This document shows, piece after piece, positions 1 to 13,930 of a stretch of DNA of 64,000 nucleotides. The notes below the pieces were generated by a model that ran no database searches, was not told where the DNA came from, and saw only the letters and a list, made by a program, of their open reading frames with translations. Location: assembly GCF_910592395.1 (NCBI RefSeq), contig NC_088313.1, forward strand, positions 16,756,437-16,820,436. Reading direction: 5' to 3'. The position numbers and the translations under genes were made by a program. Numbering within the stretch: position 1 is the first letter of the stretch; every line of letters begins with the position of its first letter. This stretch comes from Lineus longissimus. Lineage: Eukaryota > Nemertea > Pilidiophora > Heteronemertea > Lineidae.

Positions 1-3000
1 ATGGTTCCGCCAGGAACCAGACTGCTAAGTCGTTTCGGGTGAGTTAGTGGTATCGATTCGGTCTGGCCTTTCCGACAGCTGGGCAGAGATTTTCTGGTGA
101 TCTAATTTTGGGGCAGACTCTATATGCGTATTTTCGTAGACAAGAGGATATCGGGAAGGAAAATATTACAAGGAATTTGCTTTAAGGACAAAACATAGGA
201 GGAGTGTGATGAGAAGTTCTCTGGGCATAGCTCTCCAACAGGATAAGGTTGGCTGTTCTAGCATCTGAATGATAGGGTTCTGGTTCTGCAAAAGTGTATC
301 CAGCTTTAGACGAATACCGGAAATAGAGGCACCTGAAAAACTGTGTGCAATTGTCACAGTTGTAATGGTAAATGCTTGTTTGGTCCAGGCCGAAGCTCTT
401 GGAGTCTAACCTTGCATGCTCGAGTTCTCGAACACATTATCCACACTCTCAGCATTTCGCCTCTCAGGAAGCCAATCGCCACTGACCGGACATATGATTG
501 TGTTTTGATAACCTGTGATCGGATCGTAACACAAGACAAATCGTTGATAAAATGGCTGACAGAACGATCTGCTTGCATGATATTGTGATCTATAGTCGCG
601 TTTATTGGTGAGGACACGCACAGAATTCTGAGAATTACTGGATTATATCAACGTAGGGTTTCCGCCATATTTAAGAAGGTATTTCTCGTGCTGCAAGCGA
701 CACGGGACTGGAGTTTTTTCCGATCTTTGGCGACAGAAAGGTAAGCGTGTCTTTCATCGTATTGAAATCGTTCATTTCTTGCCTGGTACTTTATGAAATA
801 CTAAATGTAATGAAGTATTGTCACACTTGAAAGAAACTGTGACTTGATGGTGTGTTTTGTTGATATAGGAGAGCTTATCTTATCAACCACGATAGGGCTC
901 AATCCTGCACACTTCTGGTTTCGATATCTTCCCTATTGGGCCACGATTAGTTCACAGGGCCGCTGTGATAGCGAGTCAATCTGTACAAAATTCCTTCAAC
1001 AAGGTAGCAGGAATGGCAAAAAGAAAGGATATTTCTGCAGGGGTTCCCTTATCCACGGCACATGGCGAATTTGTCTGCCCCAGGGCAGGGTGGTTGGCCC
1101 AGACATATGCTGTCTGCCCTCAAAAACTATTTTTGTGCCCTGGGCATGGAAGATAAATTTGGCTTAATGCTCGTGGCCCTAATCATGAGCTGCCTGCTTA
1201 GAAACAGTCATTTTTTTAACAACCCCAATTTAATGGAATAAACCGCTGTGTTCTTTCAAGGACAAAAATAAATATTCCATTTGGGCCTAAGGGTTCTTTT
1301 GGAAATAAAGTAAGCGGTTAAAGGCATAGGCCTACTTCGTTTATTCAAAAAGATTCTGATTGGCGTTTTAAAGAGGACTTGCGGCCTTAAGGATTTCATT
1401 ATCAAACCACAAACTAGCCTACATGTAGTAATTATAAACTAAGTCCAATGTTTAAACTAGAGATCTACATACTGTGCATACAATACAAAATATCCCCGAT
1501 AAAACATTTTATCACGCTGGTTTTGTTACCTTCAATATTATCCTCTGATATGAATTGTAAAGGCTATTGCTAAATCCATGTGCAAATAATTTTTCTGTCA
1601 ATTAAATACTTCTTAATTCATTGAACCAAATGTATAGTTCGCCACATACATGTTACTTGGACATGTTTAGAAGTCTATACGTGTAGAGTCAAGCAAGGCC
1701 CTACTATATTTCACTTTCACTTTCTGGTTGTGTTACGCTTAAAGTGAGTTTCACACAGTCAGCGTTGGGAGCCTACTTTTGCACCAACGATAATGTCCCT
1801 TCTTCGGACAAGCACACTTTCGATGTACTGTGAGATAAGAGAGACCTCTACTGTCAACTTCGTGTAACTTAATCTTATCTACCTAGCTGGTTGGTGCCTA
1901 TAATCGCCCTTTATAGGCGAGTGTACATCATGGTAAACTAACTTACAGGATGCCACGTTTACCCGCCTATGCATTATCTGACCCACATGCAACAACTTAA
2001 ACCCCAATCGATTTTGTCCTGTATCAGATATCCTCTCGCGCATCAAGCTCATTTGTAATGCAAAGGTCCATATGCCAGCTGACACTTAACTCGGACGCCA
2101 CTATTTAATCAGCCTAACACGTCAATTGACACAGTGTGACTGCTTTAATACTATATCGTGATTTCATTGTGGCAACTCCTGTCATCACTGACTATTACAC
2201 ATTTAACTCTTCAAAGATTCACTCTAGAGACGGTGTAAACGTGGCTGTAGATCCCAGAGAGAACAAGTTTCAACATATTATTGTTTGATTATTGTAGGTG
2301 AATTGATGGCTAGCCAAACCGTGGTCTATACACTACGAGAGTAAACCTTCCCCGGGACACTACAGCTGAGTTCCTTCATGTCCTAGTCTTCCTTACAAAA
2401 TGTACTGCGATCATACAAGACTTCGTCGCGTTCACTCTTTCAGATTGGTCCTGTAAGTTGACAGTATTTGGCATGATATTGTTTCAGGGGCTTTAACGCG
2501 GCGGCCGCATGTTTTCTTTTAAAATACCTACATATATATGCAGAACGAATGCACTTTCTTATGCCTTACGGTATATCTGGTGGACACTCCTGTTGCTTGG
2601 GTCGGTGAACACATTACCGGACCCATCCAACTGGCTGTGCATCAATTTACTAATCAAATCCTTCATCCCTCTCTTCGCCTAATGGCAAATAGGAATTAGC
2701 GAAACCAAGGAAGTTGAAACTAGTGTGCCAGCTTAACCTTTAAGAGAGACGACAGTCAAACCGATGTTCATTCAAATCGTGTGCTGACGGGGATTACCGG
2801 TGCTCATGTTGTACAGATCCGTTATTTCCTTGCAATTATTTTTTTACAGAACGTGATATATCTTTCTGCCAGATGACTTGGAATGTATAAATGTATTCTT
2901 AAACCGATTTGATTGACTTCGCTGGAATTCTGTCACTTGCGAGTACGTTCTTATCTCAGTGGCAGCTGTAATTTTCTGCGCCGTTCATGTGCATTTTTTA

Positions 3001-5429
3001 CTAGTGATACAAGAAAATTGGAATAAACTCATCGCTAAAAAAAATGGAAGAAAACCGTTAGATGTTAACAGGTAAATTTAGTAATCCGCTAAAATAAAAT
3101 TCGTGAAATATTTAAAAAAATTTCAGAAATTTTCGTGAATCTCAAAAATTAATAGGCGACGCAATGTTAAGTTTGACAGTATGACAAGCTTAGAAAGCAA
3201 TCGTTCAGTGCACATACATGCACATGATAATGTGTACAAAGTCAGTGACATTGTAACTTCGATTTGGCTAATTTAGCAAGGTTAGTTTTCATAGCGACTG
3301 TGAGATCTCCTGCAGTTCGTACCAAACCATTAGTTCCAAAGCCTAAAAGGATTTTTCATGGACGTGCTTTATGGCAAGTCCCTTTTTGTCGTGTAACACT
3401 AGAGCTTTCTTTGACCTTTACTTGTGACATGTTCCATTGACAAGCCCATACTATAGTACTTAGCTTGATGTCTCTGAACAAACTGCACCAACTGATTATT
3501 TTAAGTGACGCGAAAAATATTGTATTAAAGACTTTCTTTTATGATGTACAAGGTACTTGACACATCAAAATGTATGGTGAGTGATGCAGGCTCATTATGA
3601 TCACTAAATCAAGCTGAGATAGCACAGTGGACCGTGTATTGATCTCATAGACTACGTCGGTCTTTTCACAAGTCCGCTATGTTAGGTCCAAATGGAAATC
3701 ATGGGCGACTTTCATTCTTTGTATCTTCAAATCCGATATTTTGGGCTATCATGCCTTGTTGCTTATCACGTTTCCGTTATCACGTTTCATTACATTCAGA
3801 AAGAATAAGCTAATTTGAACCGATATTCACAGCAGATATGTGGTAGTAGCTCTTACATGTAGGACATGCGTTACTCAGGTTAAGCACCGAGCAGCCCAAC
3901 TTAAATGAAAATTTGACACCATTTTTACAGTATATTGCACTCCCTTCGGATTTTTTGCCGACATTTTCCGGGGGTTCCTCGGAACACAAACGCAATTTTA
4001 TCATTTGTTTACGACCTCGATAATAGCATTGTTGCTATGGATTCTTGTAATGGTTGATAGTAAAAAAGGAATTAATAATATTCTAGCTACAGCAGTCATA
4101 TTACCTCTTATTAATATGCGCCTTCCACATTTTTCATTTCAGAAAAAGAAATTATTCGACAAAATAAGGATCGCAAGAAAGGATTATAGCATATAAACTG
4201 GTAAGTTCCATTTGATGAAACTGCAGGAATTGTCGCTGGTGTTTTATAATGGTGGCCTGTCGTGAGTGTCTCTAGTTGTCGACATGTCAAGCATACCGAT
4301 ATTGCCTAGACCCCTGACCTGGAAAGCTGTTGACCCTTTTAAGGTAGAAGTTTTACATTCTTCATTCGAGGCCTATGTTTTCGGTAAGAACTTATGCGAT
4401 TCGTGTGTTCATCAATTCAGGCATAAAACCCGGAGTGGTATGTTTTTGGGCTCGGCCTTAGCGTCTAATAACGCCAATGGAATCACAGTAATTTAAGCCC
4501 GCTGTGCAGCTAACATTTGACTTCTTGCAGAAGGCCTATTCAAAGCATACATCACATGTTTTTAATGGAAACCTAAGAAGGTTAGATTTCTCGGAGCAGA
4601 AAATCGGATTGTATAATATATCAGTTTGCACACTTTACATCAAATACGCTATACCATGTAAACCGTTTACATTACTGACGCTTCTGTGTACATGACCATG
4701 TACATACACACGGTCATAATGCTTGTTTTGGTGAATTCTGCTGCTCAGGGCACATTCAACTCTTTGATATGGCTATTTTTATTTCTAGAAAAATAACATA
4801 AGTTTTCTTTATGTGTCCGTACAACGTATACAGTTTCTGTACAGTGTACGCGCCCCTGGTTGTACTTTTGTTTGCAAAGAAGACTCACTCACATGCTATC
4901 TCAAAATGTGCGTGTCGTGACAGTGAAGTGTCGATTGTGATGGTAATGATTGGTAATAATTAAAAACAATTGGTCAAGCACATCGCTGCACCAAACGTTT
5001 GTCTTACTCGAGATATCGCGAAAACTACCTAGATCGCTTTTTAAGTCGATGCATCTCAGACTGTTAAAAACGCAGTATATTGGTCTTATGAAAGGATTAA
5101 TCCAAGAAACGTTAGCGTAAAAAAGGATAAGGAGTAAGAAGGTGAGCCATTCTGACACCTGGCTCACATTCTCCGATCTCCGATTCTTCCAAAGGGGACG
5201 CAATATTCCCTCTGGACGTCTGTAACATCTAGTATGCATTAGAGATTTAGCTTTCCCAGATGTGGCCCTTTTAAATCATTCATTGATTTGAAGCCATTGC
5301 ATTTTCTATGCGAAATTGAGGTTGGATCCCAAGGGTCTACATCTCAATGAAAATGTATATCCATCAATGTTATAGGAGGTTGCGTATGTGATGCATTTCT
5401 CGGGTGAAATTGATACAGCAGATATTGGC
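1..5429. other. Intergenic DNA, no gene recognised
   Basis: Only short open frames occur, none with recognisable domains, signal peptides or supporting splice sites. An ATG at base 1 runs 12-13 codons into a GTGAGT donor-like site, but with no upstream sequence it cannot be judged. The two palindromic words common in this genome appear here, for example TAGGCCTA at 1327 and TACATGTA at 1420. I see no transposon coding sequence. Confidence 0.5.
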
Positions 5430-5615
5430 AATGAAGCAGCCACGGTGGTCTAGTTGCTCAGGCAGCCTTGCGAACAATAGGTCCCTGGTTCGGACCCTAC
5501 TGTCGGCAGTCCTTATCTAGGAAGTGTATAAATGGGTAGATGTGGGACAGTTCAGGCTGTAGCGCTGAAGGCCTAACATCGAGGTCCATGAAAAGGTAGA
5601 CGTATCTTTGCACTG
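5430..5615 (+). mobile_element. tRNA-derived SINE
   Basis: An internal RNA polymerase III promoter is visible. An A-box-like stretch (TGGTCTAGTTGCTCAGGC, from about 5446) is followed by a B box, GGTTCGGACCC, at 5487-5497. The sequence then continues into a non-tRNA body containing ATAAATGGGTA and TAGCGCTGAAGG, a type of tail I associate with tRNA-SINEs of marine invertebrates. The acceptor stem does not pair convincingly, so this is a SINE rather than a working tRNA gene. The 3' boundary is approximate and no target-site duplication was assigned. Confidence 0.6.
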
Positions 5616-8600
5616 ACTCCAATGTTAATCCTTTGACCGATGTCTCTGTTTTGAATCAGGTCAGTCAATAGATAACAGTTTCCGTAATAGCACGTCCGCG
5701 AGCTGGAAATTGCCACTTTCAATTAACAGGACTTAAGCGCCAGCAGCTAATCGATATGTATCTTGTACAATATTCAGATCGTTTTCGTCTGAGCAAAATT
5801 ATTGATCGGCATGGTCAGACCTATGTGACTTGGAGAAAAGACTTCATCTTTTAACTTAAGTTTATAAGTTCTGGTCATACCCCTAAAGTCATGACTACCG
5901 TAGCTTAGGGCTGCATCCCCAAATTACAGAGTCTCGAATCGCCGATGACAGACTACGAGGCAATAGCCCTGTAATCATCTATCGGGTTTCCTCAAACAAG
6001 AGAGGTATGGACATCTCCTTCAGTATTCCAAAATTATAGGCTAGACTGGCCAGTCTATTTGATAGTATATAATGTAGCTAATTAGTAAAGGATTCTAGCG
6101 TATTCATCCAACCGCTTTTGCGCAAGACCAAATGCTACTTAGGCACCAGGCTTGCGCTCTACCAAAGTCCAGAGGCATCTGATCGTGTCTAAAGATTACA
6201 CTCTTCAAAAGGAGAAGATTTGAGCTTTTGAAAAAACTTTAAGGATTTATCAGCCAAGGCAAATAAGCCACCCCTAGATGTATTTCAAGAAATGGCAATC
6301 CTCTAAAGGTTTTGAGTATTAAGATTTTTCCTGAGAAACCTCCAGGGAGTGCATATTTGAGTTGACAGAAAATCCCTAACAGCTTCTTCAAAAGTTCAAG
6401 TCCCTTTTTCTGGCCAGTGAGACAATCAGATGTAATCCAAACCAGTATCTGGCCTTTCTCCAGTTTAGGTTTTTAGAGATGCTGCTTGCAAATTCGCGGC
6501 TCCGATAGCTCTCCGATCAATCACCATTTTAAAATTGGCAGTGGCGACGACGTTTATATCATGTAAACCAGGTTTGAACCGCAGAGTATCTTCAGTGAGG
6601 GTCACATAATATACACCAGACTTTTTGGCACGTTCTGTTTGGCTGACCCACAAATATTACAAGGGCTTTTTTCAGTTAAACCTTTATTGGTTAACTATAC
6701 TGTCTGGCGCCTAGAATGGGACTGTTCCTCCAAATTCACTTTTGTTCATTATGGTTGCAAATAGCTACTTTAAAGGTAGTAAGTCACGAATACCAGGACA
6801 ACCGTCCGCTATTCTCCTTTTGTAACATGTTTTACGTACCTCGTGGCAGGGACTGTATTCTTATCATATGCATACAAGTACCTGATGGCTGATTATGGCC
6901 ACATTACCGTCCATGTGCCAGTGACAGTTTAGTTCCGCTTTTGTTTCAATTAACATTTACCGCGCAATCTACCGTTAAGTTACAAGATGCAAATGGGTCA
7001 TACTTAAAAAGTTTTACGTGGGATGGAGATATGCTAAAGAATTAGCTAGGGGGCAGATGGAAGACTAGTAAATGGACCTGTGCATTGCAAAATCTATACG
7101 TTTTTCGCACGGCCTGACAGATATCCCGACATGATTCCATGATTCTACGCAATGCGTATGTCGGCGGTGTCGACGAATTTTCTAATGAAATGGTGAGAAT
7201 TTGCACCGTCGTGGCAAATCGAAGTGGGAACGTGTGATAGATGACTAAGACGATAAACGCTTGTCAAGTTCATTGGATTCCGCATTCAGAAACCTTGTAA
7301 ATGACCTTATGCAATTTGCACCACTCTTTGTTGTAGTCTGATGAATGAGCAGTTGAGTTGCCCACATCAGCATGAATACCTCACTATGGTAACTGTAGCT
7401 GGCTGTCATTTCATGAGCTGTCCATCGGTTTTGTACCAATCATTCATTATCTAATAAATAGACAACACAGTGACATTTCTATGCGAAACGCTCCGTGTGC
7501 GATTCATGTTGTTATATGTGCCATGTCAACACGGGCGACATTGACTCTTTCATGTTATCATGTGACCATCGCAAATTCCGCACCTCATTGGATAAACAAT
7601 GTCATGTGACCGGTCCGAAAAGCTGATGCTGCCTGGTGACGTCATATCTGCGGACTAAATCATTATTCATGATCGGTTCATGGGTAATTTATGTTTTTTG
7701 GGAAAAATTTCCCTTACCGCAAAAATAAGAAATTTTGTGGTCTACAGTGTCGATTTATCTTCAGTACCATGCCATATTGTACAGTTTCAACTGATATCAA
7801 CACTTGCAATATTCAAGAAATTAATTTCACGTCGTGAAAGGAAACATATGCCCAGAGGTATCCAAGTCCAATATAAAAGTTCCATGTCAAGAAATATTGA
7901 AATCCAATGCACCGGCCACATATCGGTTAACAATGCATTATGAGGATCAAGTTCGAATAATAAATCGTTATTCATGCGAATTACGAAGTATAAATTATGA
8001 ATTAGTATGAATTATTGAATCATCCCAGATTAAGATTCAATACTTTTATATTTCCAAACTCATTAGGACTGACCTTGAAACACTGATTCAGCTGCGGAGG
8101 AGTTTAACTTCATTTGAGACTATCATAAAGTGTTATTGATCACCAGTTTAAACTGCTGTTGAAATTGATTGCCGCAAGGAAGTGAGCCGGCTTTTTCATC
8201 GATAACTCCACTTCATTTCTCGTTAATAAGATTAATGGCGGAGGTAAACTCATCTGTTTTCTGATTCTGATATCAGTTAAATCCCTATCATAGATTGCAC
8301 TCATAAGGTGGATGTAGATCTCCTTTTTCAAATGCATCTCACCCAAATAGTCCAATTCCACCTGTATAACGATAATAACAGACACAGACAAAAGACAGCG
8401 GAGTGTCAAAAATAGTCTAATATCATTAGTCCCCGCGAGGTGGCGCTAAATTAGCCACATACTGGGACCTAACATTTGATCTACTAGTGTTCTGGATTGT
8501 GAAAAGGACATTTCACTTTGATCATCTTACTTCGTTTCAGTAACTCACTAAGAGGCCATATTATGCACTCGTCAACTCCTGTCATGTAAACAAGTGTCAG

Positions 8601-9898
8601 AAGTTTCAATATACCCTTCAAACTATTTTTATTCCATCATACACATTCGCCAACTTTGGCAGCGCCAGAACGGCTTGTCAATATATGTCACTCAGTTTCT
8701 TTTCTCGGCGCGAATGAACCCCAAAACCGCCGTAATACGCTGCCATATTATTTAGTTTGATATTCCTATTTTGTAACAGATATCAAAATATTATCACTTC
8801 GGCGCTTACGTTATCGATTTTTTTTCTCGCTGAATTGATTGATTCGTGTATTGGCTCAGTCGCTGTATGCAGCACTCGGAAAGACTCCACCTTTTCAATT
8901 ATTGGCCAGATTGGGTCAGTCGGTTGGAAATGTACTTGATTAATCGATGGTTACGTTATCAATCATTTCTCCGTACATGTAATGGGTACAAAATATTTTC
9001 GATGCTTCTATTAACTGGCTCGTGAAAGTTCTCTTCATATCTTCCCCTTCCTTTACTATGAAAAGTCCAACTGGTGAATATTTTCGCGTATTACTGCGGC
9101 TAAGTGCCATGTTGGACGATTTTTTGAATATTACATGTAAATGACATTATCAGCAGCGAGATTTTCAACTTCCTAAATGCAGCACATGTGTCCGGTCGTT
9201 GTCAACTCATCTTTGTCAGACAAAATGCATCGGGTCGATTATGTCGGGATCCACTTTGCTAATGGCATTGGATAATGGAGTGAATGAAAGGAAATATAGT
9301 GTAGTTTGCTGCATCCGTTGCTCAACAATGCCTTTATCCTGCTGCAGTTCTATCTGGTCAAGATGGACGCAGGTGAAAAGTGAATTGGGAATGATTCCGA
9401 TACCTGGCTGGTTCCGGAAGGTGCAATCGGAATATATAATTCATTTTTGTCAAATATCTTTGGAAGTGCACCCGGCCTGCAATCCCTGGCAGAGAATGAC
9501 CGCTACTTTTGGTTGCATTGGTAGTAAATGGGGAACTATTTCAAAGAATGACGCTAACTACATGTAGGCCTATTATGGTACGAAATCACGAAATAACTAC
9601 AAATGAACGCTCAACTTCGAATGTGCATTCACGGTAAAATATAATATGATCTACAAATATACCCTGATCTATCTCCATTGCTTTCTTTGATTCGACTTAT
9701 CAGGAAATGTTCGATTCGATGTGCATCTTTTGTTCTTTCCTATCAGTTCCTGACACGCCGCTCTCCCCGAGGTTTCATCCCCGTTGCCACACCTTGTCGT
9801 TAGCCATGCAGCTTTAAATCAGAGCCGAGTATCGATTCAATCATTGCGCTTTAATGATGTTTTTATGTAGTGCAGCGAAAAATAACCGCGTGACTGGC
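5616..9898. other. Intergenic DNA, no gene recognised
   Basis: No open frame here has recognisable protein features. The longest (9199-9567, 122 codons, +) shows no domain, signal peptide or transmembrane segment. The one item of note is the cluster of regulatory-type motifs at 7558-7644, listed separately. Confidence 0.5.
7558..7644. promoter_or_regulatory. Cluster of E-box, CCAAT and CRE motifs
   Basis: Two copies of TCATGTGACC, an E-box flanked as in USF/MITF/TFE-type sites, lie at 7558-7567 and 7602-7611. An inverted CCAAT core (ATTGG) lies between them at 7587. A full palindromic cAMP-response element, TGACGTCA, follows at 7637-7644. Spacing of 40-90 bp is typical of a promoter or enhancer. 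No convincing gene starts just downstream: the open frame from 7680 has 87 codons and no recognisable features. Binding is inferred from motif identity only. Confidence 0.3.
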
Positions 9899-10223
9899 TA
9901 TAAAAGGTTGGTGACCTCAGCCATCATCACATCAACACCAAGTTTCCAAGAATCCTGAGTACATATTGTTGTACATTGCTGCGCATAATGCATTGGTTTT
10001 CATGCACTGATGTATCTGACGCCTTAGGCGGTGAAGGTCAAATGACGATACTGGCTCTCGTGTTTCGATCGAGATATCACTTTGTTACAAGTTCTGAAAG
10101 GCAGTTCATAACTACAACTCTTATCGAATTCACCCTAAACGTACACACGTCATATCTACATTACACTGTACACTGATGCACTGGTGTCACAGCAATGTTT
10201 CAGTGAAGCTGTGTATCAATAAA
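9899..10223 (+). other. Possible small transcription unit (TATA box to poly(A) signal)
   Basis: A strong TATA box, TATAAAAG, lies at 9899-9906. About 70 bp downstream, at 9976, an ATG opens a frame of 66 codons ending at 10176. An AATAAA follows at 10218-10223. This arrangement suits a compact intronless gene. The predicted protein has no signal peptide, transmembrane segment or family I recognise, and each element is expected by chance in AT-rich DNA. It could equally be a first exon or a non-coding RNA. Confidence 0.2.
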
Positions 10224-11639
10224 AGCTTTGAAAATATTGAGGGTGAAATGATAGCTTTCACTGGCTCATTCTATACTAAGTTTGATCCATACTGGTGATT
10301 ACGCTGTCAATATGATTGATCTGTGTGGATCTGTGCAATGGCTTGTGCGGTTGTTGCGCGTGCTTTATCACTGTGATGTTCGACCAGGGACAGTCGTTGA
10401 ACTTGCCAGGCAAGAATCGGGGGCAAACGTTATCGCTGGTGCGGTCAGTCTCCTGAGTACACAGGTAGAGTTTGATCATGTCAGAAATGGGTACATCAAA
10501 TTCAGTGTACTTCGCACATACATGTAGCTCAAAACAAATTCCTCAGTTAAACAAAATGGACCGGATCGGATCAGCTTTCGTACATTTAAAAATGCTTGTT
10601 ATTGATTGGTTAAGTTCCAATGACCGCTCCGGTGACGCAAGCTTGGTAGCTTCTGATTGGTCAATATAATAAGAGGTATCAAAAGGAAGCTGCTGAAGGA
10701 AATTTGTTTATGAGAAGTTCAGATTGCATCCATGTACTGCAAAATGACTAGTATTGTATTGCTGTCGCCAAAAGAACACAAATTTCTTCAACTTTCCTTT
10801 TAAAACTTCACTGGGGGAGCTATCTGAATGGGTACTGGAAACAGGAAAATGAGGAGGTTGTTATCTGTGGGGCAACCTGTCAGATTTGTTAGACAGTATG
10901 AGCGGAGATGACTTCCACGTTTCAACCTGTTAATTAAAACAACTTAATCTTTCCATTATAAATGAACAAAGCCTTGCGTGTCTATGCCTCAATTATGACA
11001 CAGAACGACCTTTAGTCGACATGCGGCGCCTCATTGTTGCCAAGTCGATATGATGGGTCCATGGGGAGACGGTAGAAATAAATGTGGTATCAAGAAGTTA
11101 AAATTACCACTGGAACCTTATATTGGATATATCGCGGCAGCTGAGAAGTGGCGAGGCAGGATTAGGTTTAACGATAAAACTCCTTTGGGGAATTTCATTC
11201 CACCTGCGTCAATTTTTCCCTCGTTTATGAATTCATTTACTAAGAGAGAACGCACGCAAAATACAATGTTTATAGATCGCGAATTCATTTACCAAGCTCT
11301 CAAAGCGACTAAATAATAACTTATTCACGTACGCATATGTGAAAAGCTTCGAAGGTTAGAATATCGTGTTTGGTGTGGCAAGGTTGTTGTCTAGGGATAA
11401 AGTGATGGGTCGTACGGTTGATTGGAGATTTAATGTTACTAATATTCTGTCAGATATGTAAAAGTTCTAGCGAAAGACTTCAGATGCGTTGAATTAGCCT
11501 TGGAAATGAGAAGCCATCTCTTAGCCTTTATGGTGTGAAAATGAAATGAAGCTCGGGGCCAGAGTATCAAGGTAGTATTATTTTTACTACGTTGCTATTG
11601 GTTTATAAATTGAAGAATTTAGCTTCGTAATAGTCCACA
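10224..11639. other. Intergenic DNA, no gene recognised
   Basis: Open frames stay under 90 codons and lack recognisable motifs. TACATGTA occurs at 10519-10526. Nothing else stands out. Confidence 0.5.
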
Positions 11640-11790
11640 TGTACATCGCGCACTTTTCAAAAGTTCGGTCTGTTAAATTAGTGCCTTGCTCAAGAAGACA
11701 ATGACGAAAGAGTAGTGATCATTCCGAAAGTCGAACCCAAGACCACCATATCACGAGCCCGGTGCTCTAAGCCACTAGTGCCATTAGTCT
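11640..11790 (-). mobile_element. tRNA-derived SINE (minus strand)
   Basis: On the minus strand a tRNA-like head reads from about 11785. An A-box-like segment (TGGCTTAGAGCACCGG) precedes a B box, GGGTTCGACTTT, covering about 11728-11738. The body that follows contains CTTGAGCAAGGCACTAAT, close to the 'gggcaaggcactttacc' stretch common in tRNA-SINE bodies. The boundaries are approximate. The head differs from the plus-strand element at 5430, so they may be separate subfamilies. Confidence 0.6.
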
Positions 11791-13930
11791 CTGACTTTCT
11801 AATTTGGAGTTCGGAGCTGATTACTTTGTACACACCTATTTCTCATGCTGTTCAATTTGTCCATCTACCGTGAATGTGAATCTGATAGTCCCGAATGACC
11901 AGAACCTCATTACAGCTGTCTCGCCTCTGGCCCTACAGTTGCTTTGAAAGACAAGCCTGACGACCTGGCTGACTTGAGAACCTTACCCCGTACCATTTCA
12001 TCGATTTCATAGATACTGCGTATGCTGATGGACTAAAGTATTGGTTTGTGATCCGACCAGGCGGTGGGGTGAATGATCGAACAATGTTCCCAGCGTGAGC
12101 GCGCGGAGATCGAAGAGCGAAACCTTCCAAAGACTTCATGGAACATCCTGCTTGAGAACAGGTGGAAGTACCATGGATGTCACGTCACGAGTAGAGACAG
12201 CTTCCGTCCTTAGCCTTATTAACTAAAGGATTGTTCATTTGTTGATTTGTATCGATTTGAAAGCGGACTTAAGAGAAGTACGAATGAACTGAGAGGGACG
12301 ATTAGTTCGGAACATCTGATGACTTTGTGAGTACGTGCACAAGTTCGGAGTGCGCCGTATAAGGACGGATGAAGTAAATTACCGACGTTGGGGTACCAAC
12401 TCGCGTTACCAGCCCAGGCAACCTGCGATTCTATGGTTATTGACCAGAAGGTTATTCGGTGATTCTTGATAAGGAAATTAAATGGAGTGAAGCAGACCTC
12501 AGAGGAATACAAAACTAAGATGTACCTAGCTTTCGATAAAATCATTTTATTACGAGGTCACTGATGATGTTGCACCTGTAAGGGAAGAGATTTTATTTTA
12601 CCATGAGAAGTGTGTTCTGTCTCCAAAGACCATTGTAGCTTACTCGTTATATGAAGAAACCGAGGGCATGACGTCTTAAAATAAAATGATAAAACTAAAA
12701 AATTAATGACTGGATACAAACGAGAACCTTACTTAATTCAGCTCAGTAGGAGTGTTATGATGAATCATTATGAGCAGGCCTGCTGTATCGAGCTGTGGAT
12801 TTCTCTTTCGTGAGGAACTTTCTCTGTAGAATAGGTCACCCAGTTAGATGCCGTAGGTTTAAACGTGCCAACTGACGAGCGAAGACGTTCGAAAGGTATC
12901 AAGGAAATCATCAAAGCATTTTTCAAGTAGTAAGCTTATCGCCTTGCTATAATAGATAACGTATTCTTTCAACGTTGACAGTGATTCATTTGATACTGAT
13001 AGGGACCGTTCATTTGGAACGAGGAGACGATAGGTTTAGCATGTGGGATGTCATGATCTTTCACGTTTCGCTATGTTATTGACTATCGGGAAGTGGTTGG
13101 ATTTATATTGTGTTGCCTAATGTTGGATTACTGTTATCAGGTGAGTTGCTTGCATGTTATTTCTTACAAGGTTCTATTCAATACATGTACATGAACGCCA
13201 AGCTGTCTGTGTTCGATACAACTGTGACTGCATTAGGTAACAGCAAATATTTAATTTCGTCTGAAACCTTTCAGTCTGAAGTATCTCAAATTACTCACTC
13301 GCCAGCATTGGAATGAGCATGACCCAGAGCGAGCCATCTGAAGCGAAGTACTCGCAATGTTTTCCACCCTACATGTACAGTGTAGGCTTTTTTACGAGCA
13401 GTACCCCCACCATCGTGACCTGAGCTATTAGTGCACTTCAAATGATCTTTTTTTATGGCTTGCCTGATTTTCAAGCAAACGGTTATCCAAGCCTCTACAT
13501 GTATTTGTTGTCGATGGAATACGACAAAAAAAACTACAATCAACCAATGTTACAAAACTCGTGCGGCCAAGATAAGAATAGATGATATACTTGCTGATGT
13601 ATTGATTGTTTTTATTGTTGTCGCACACCATGAGAAAATTGCGATGCATTGATCATCTAGAAAAACGACCATGCGAGATATTGACAAACTTAGCAACATC
13701 TAATTGTGAAACATTTACGGCTGTTTCATCATTGATCCAGAATCACAGCCTGATCGGGTCAAAACACCATACGAGGCATGCGCGGTTGGTCGGGCGAAGA
13801 CAGAAGGGAGGGGAAGGAGCAATCTTGAGTTCAGTTTCAATTTTGCGGCTGTGCAACATTCTCCGCCTCATGGTTTGGAGGCTTGATAATCACTCAACCG
13901 TTCAAAAAAACTGGAGGTATACATTGATTG
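11791..13930. other. Intergenic DNA, no gene recognised
   Basis: Several open frames of 60-110 codons occur on both strands and overlap one another. None shows domain features or a plausible splice pattern. Confidence 0.45.

Noticed and set aside
1-37. ATG at the first base followed by a GTGAGT donor-like site (short first exon)
   Set aside because: Only 12-13 codons, no upstream sequence and no matching downstream exon found.
5430-5515. A tRNA gene
   Set aside because: A and B boxes are present, but the acceptor and anticodon stems do not pair well and a SINE body follows.
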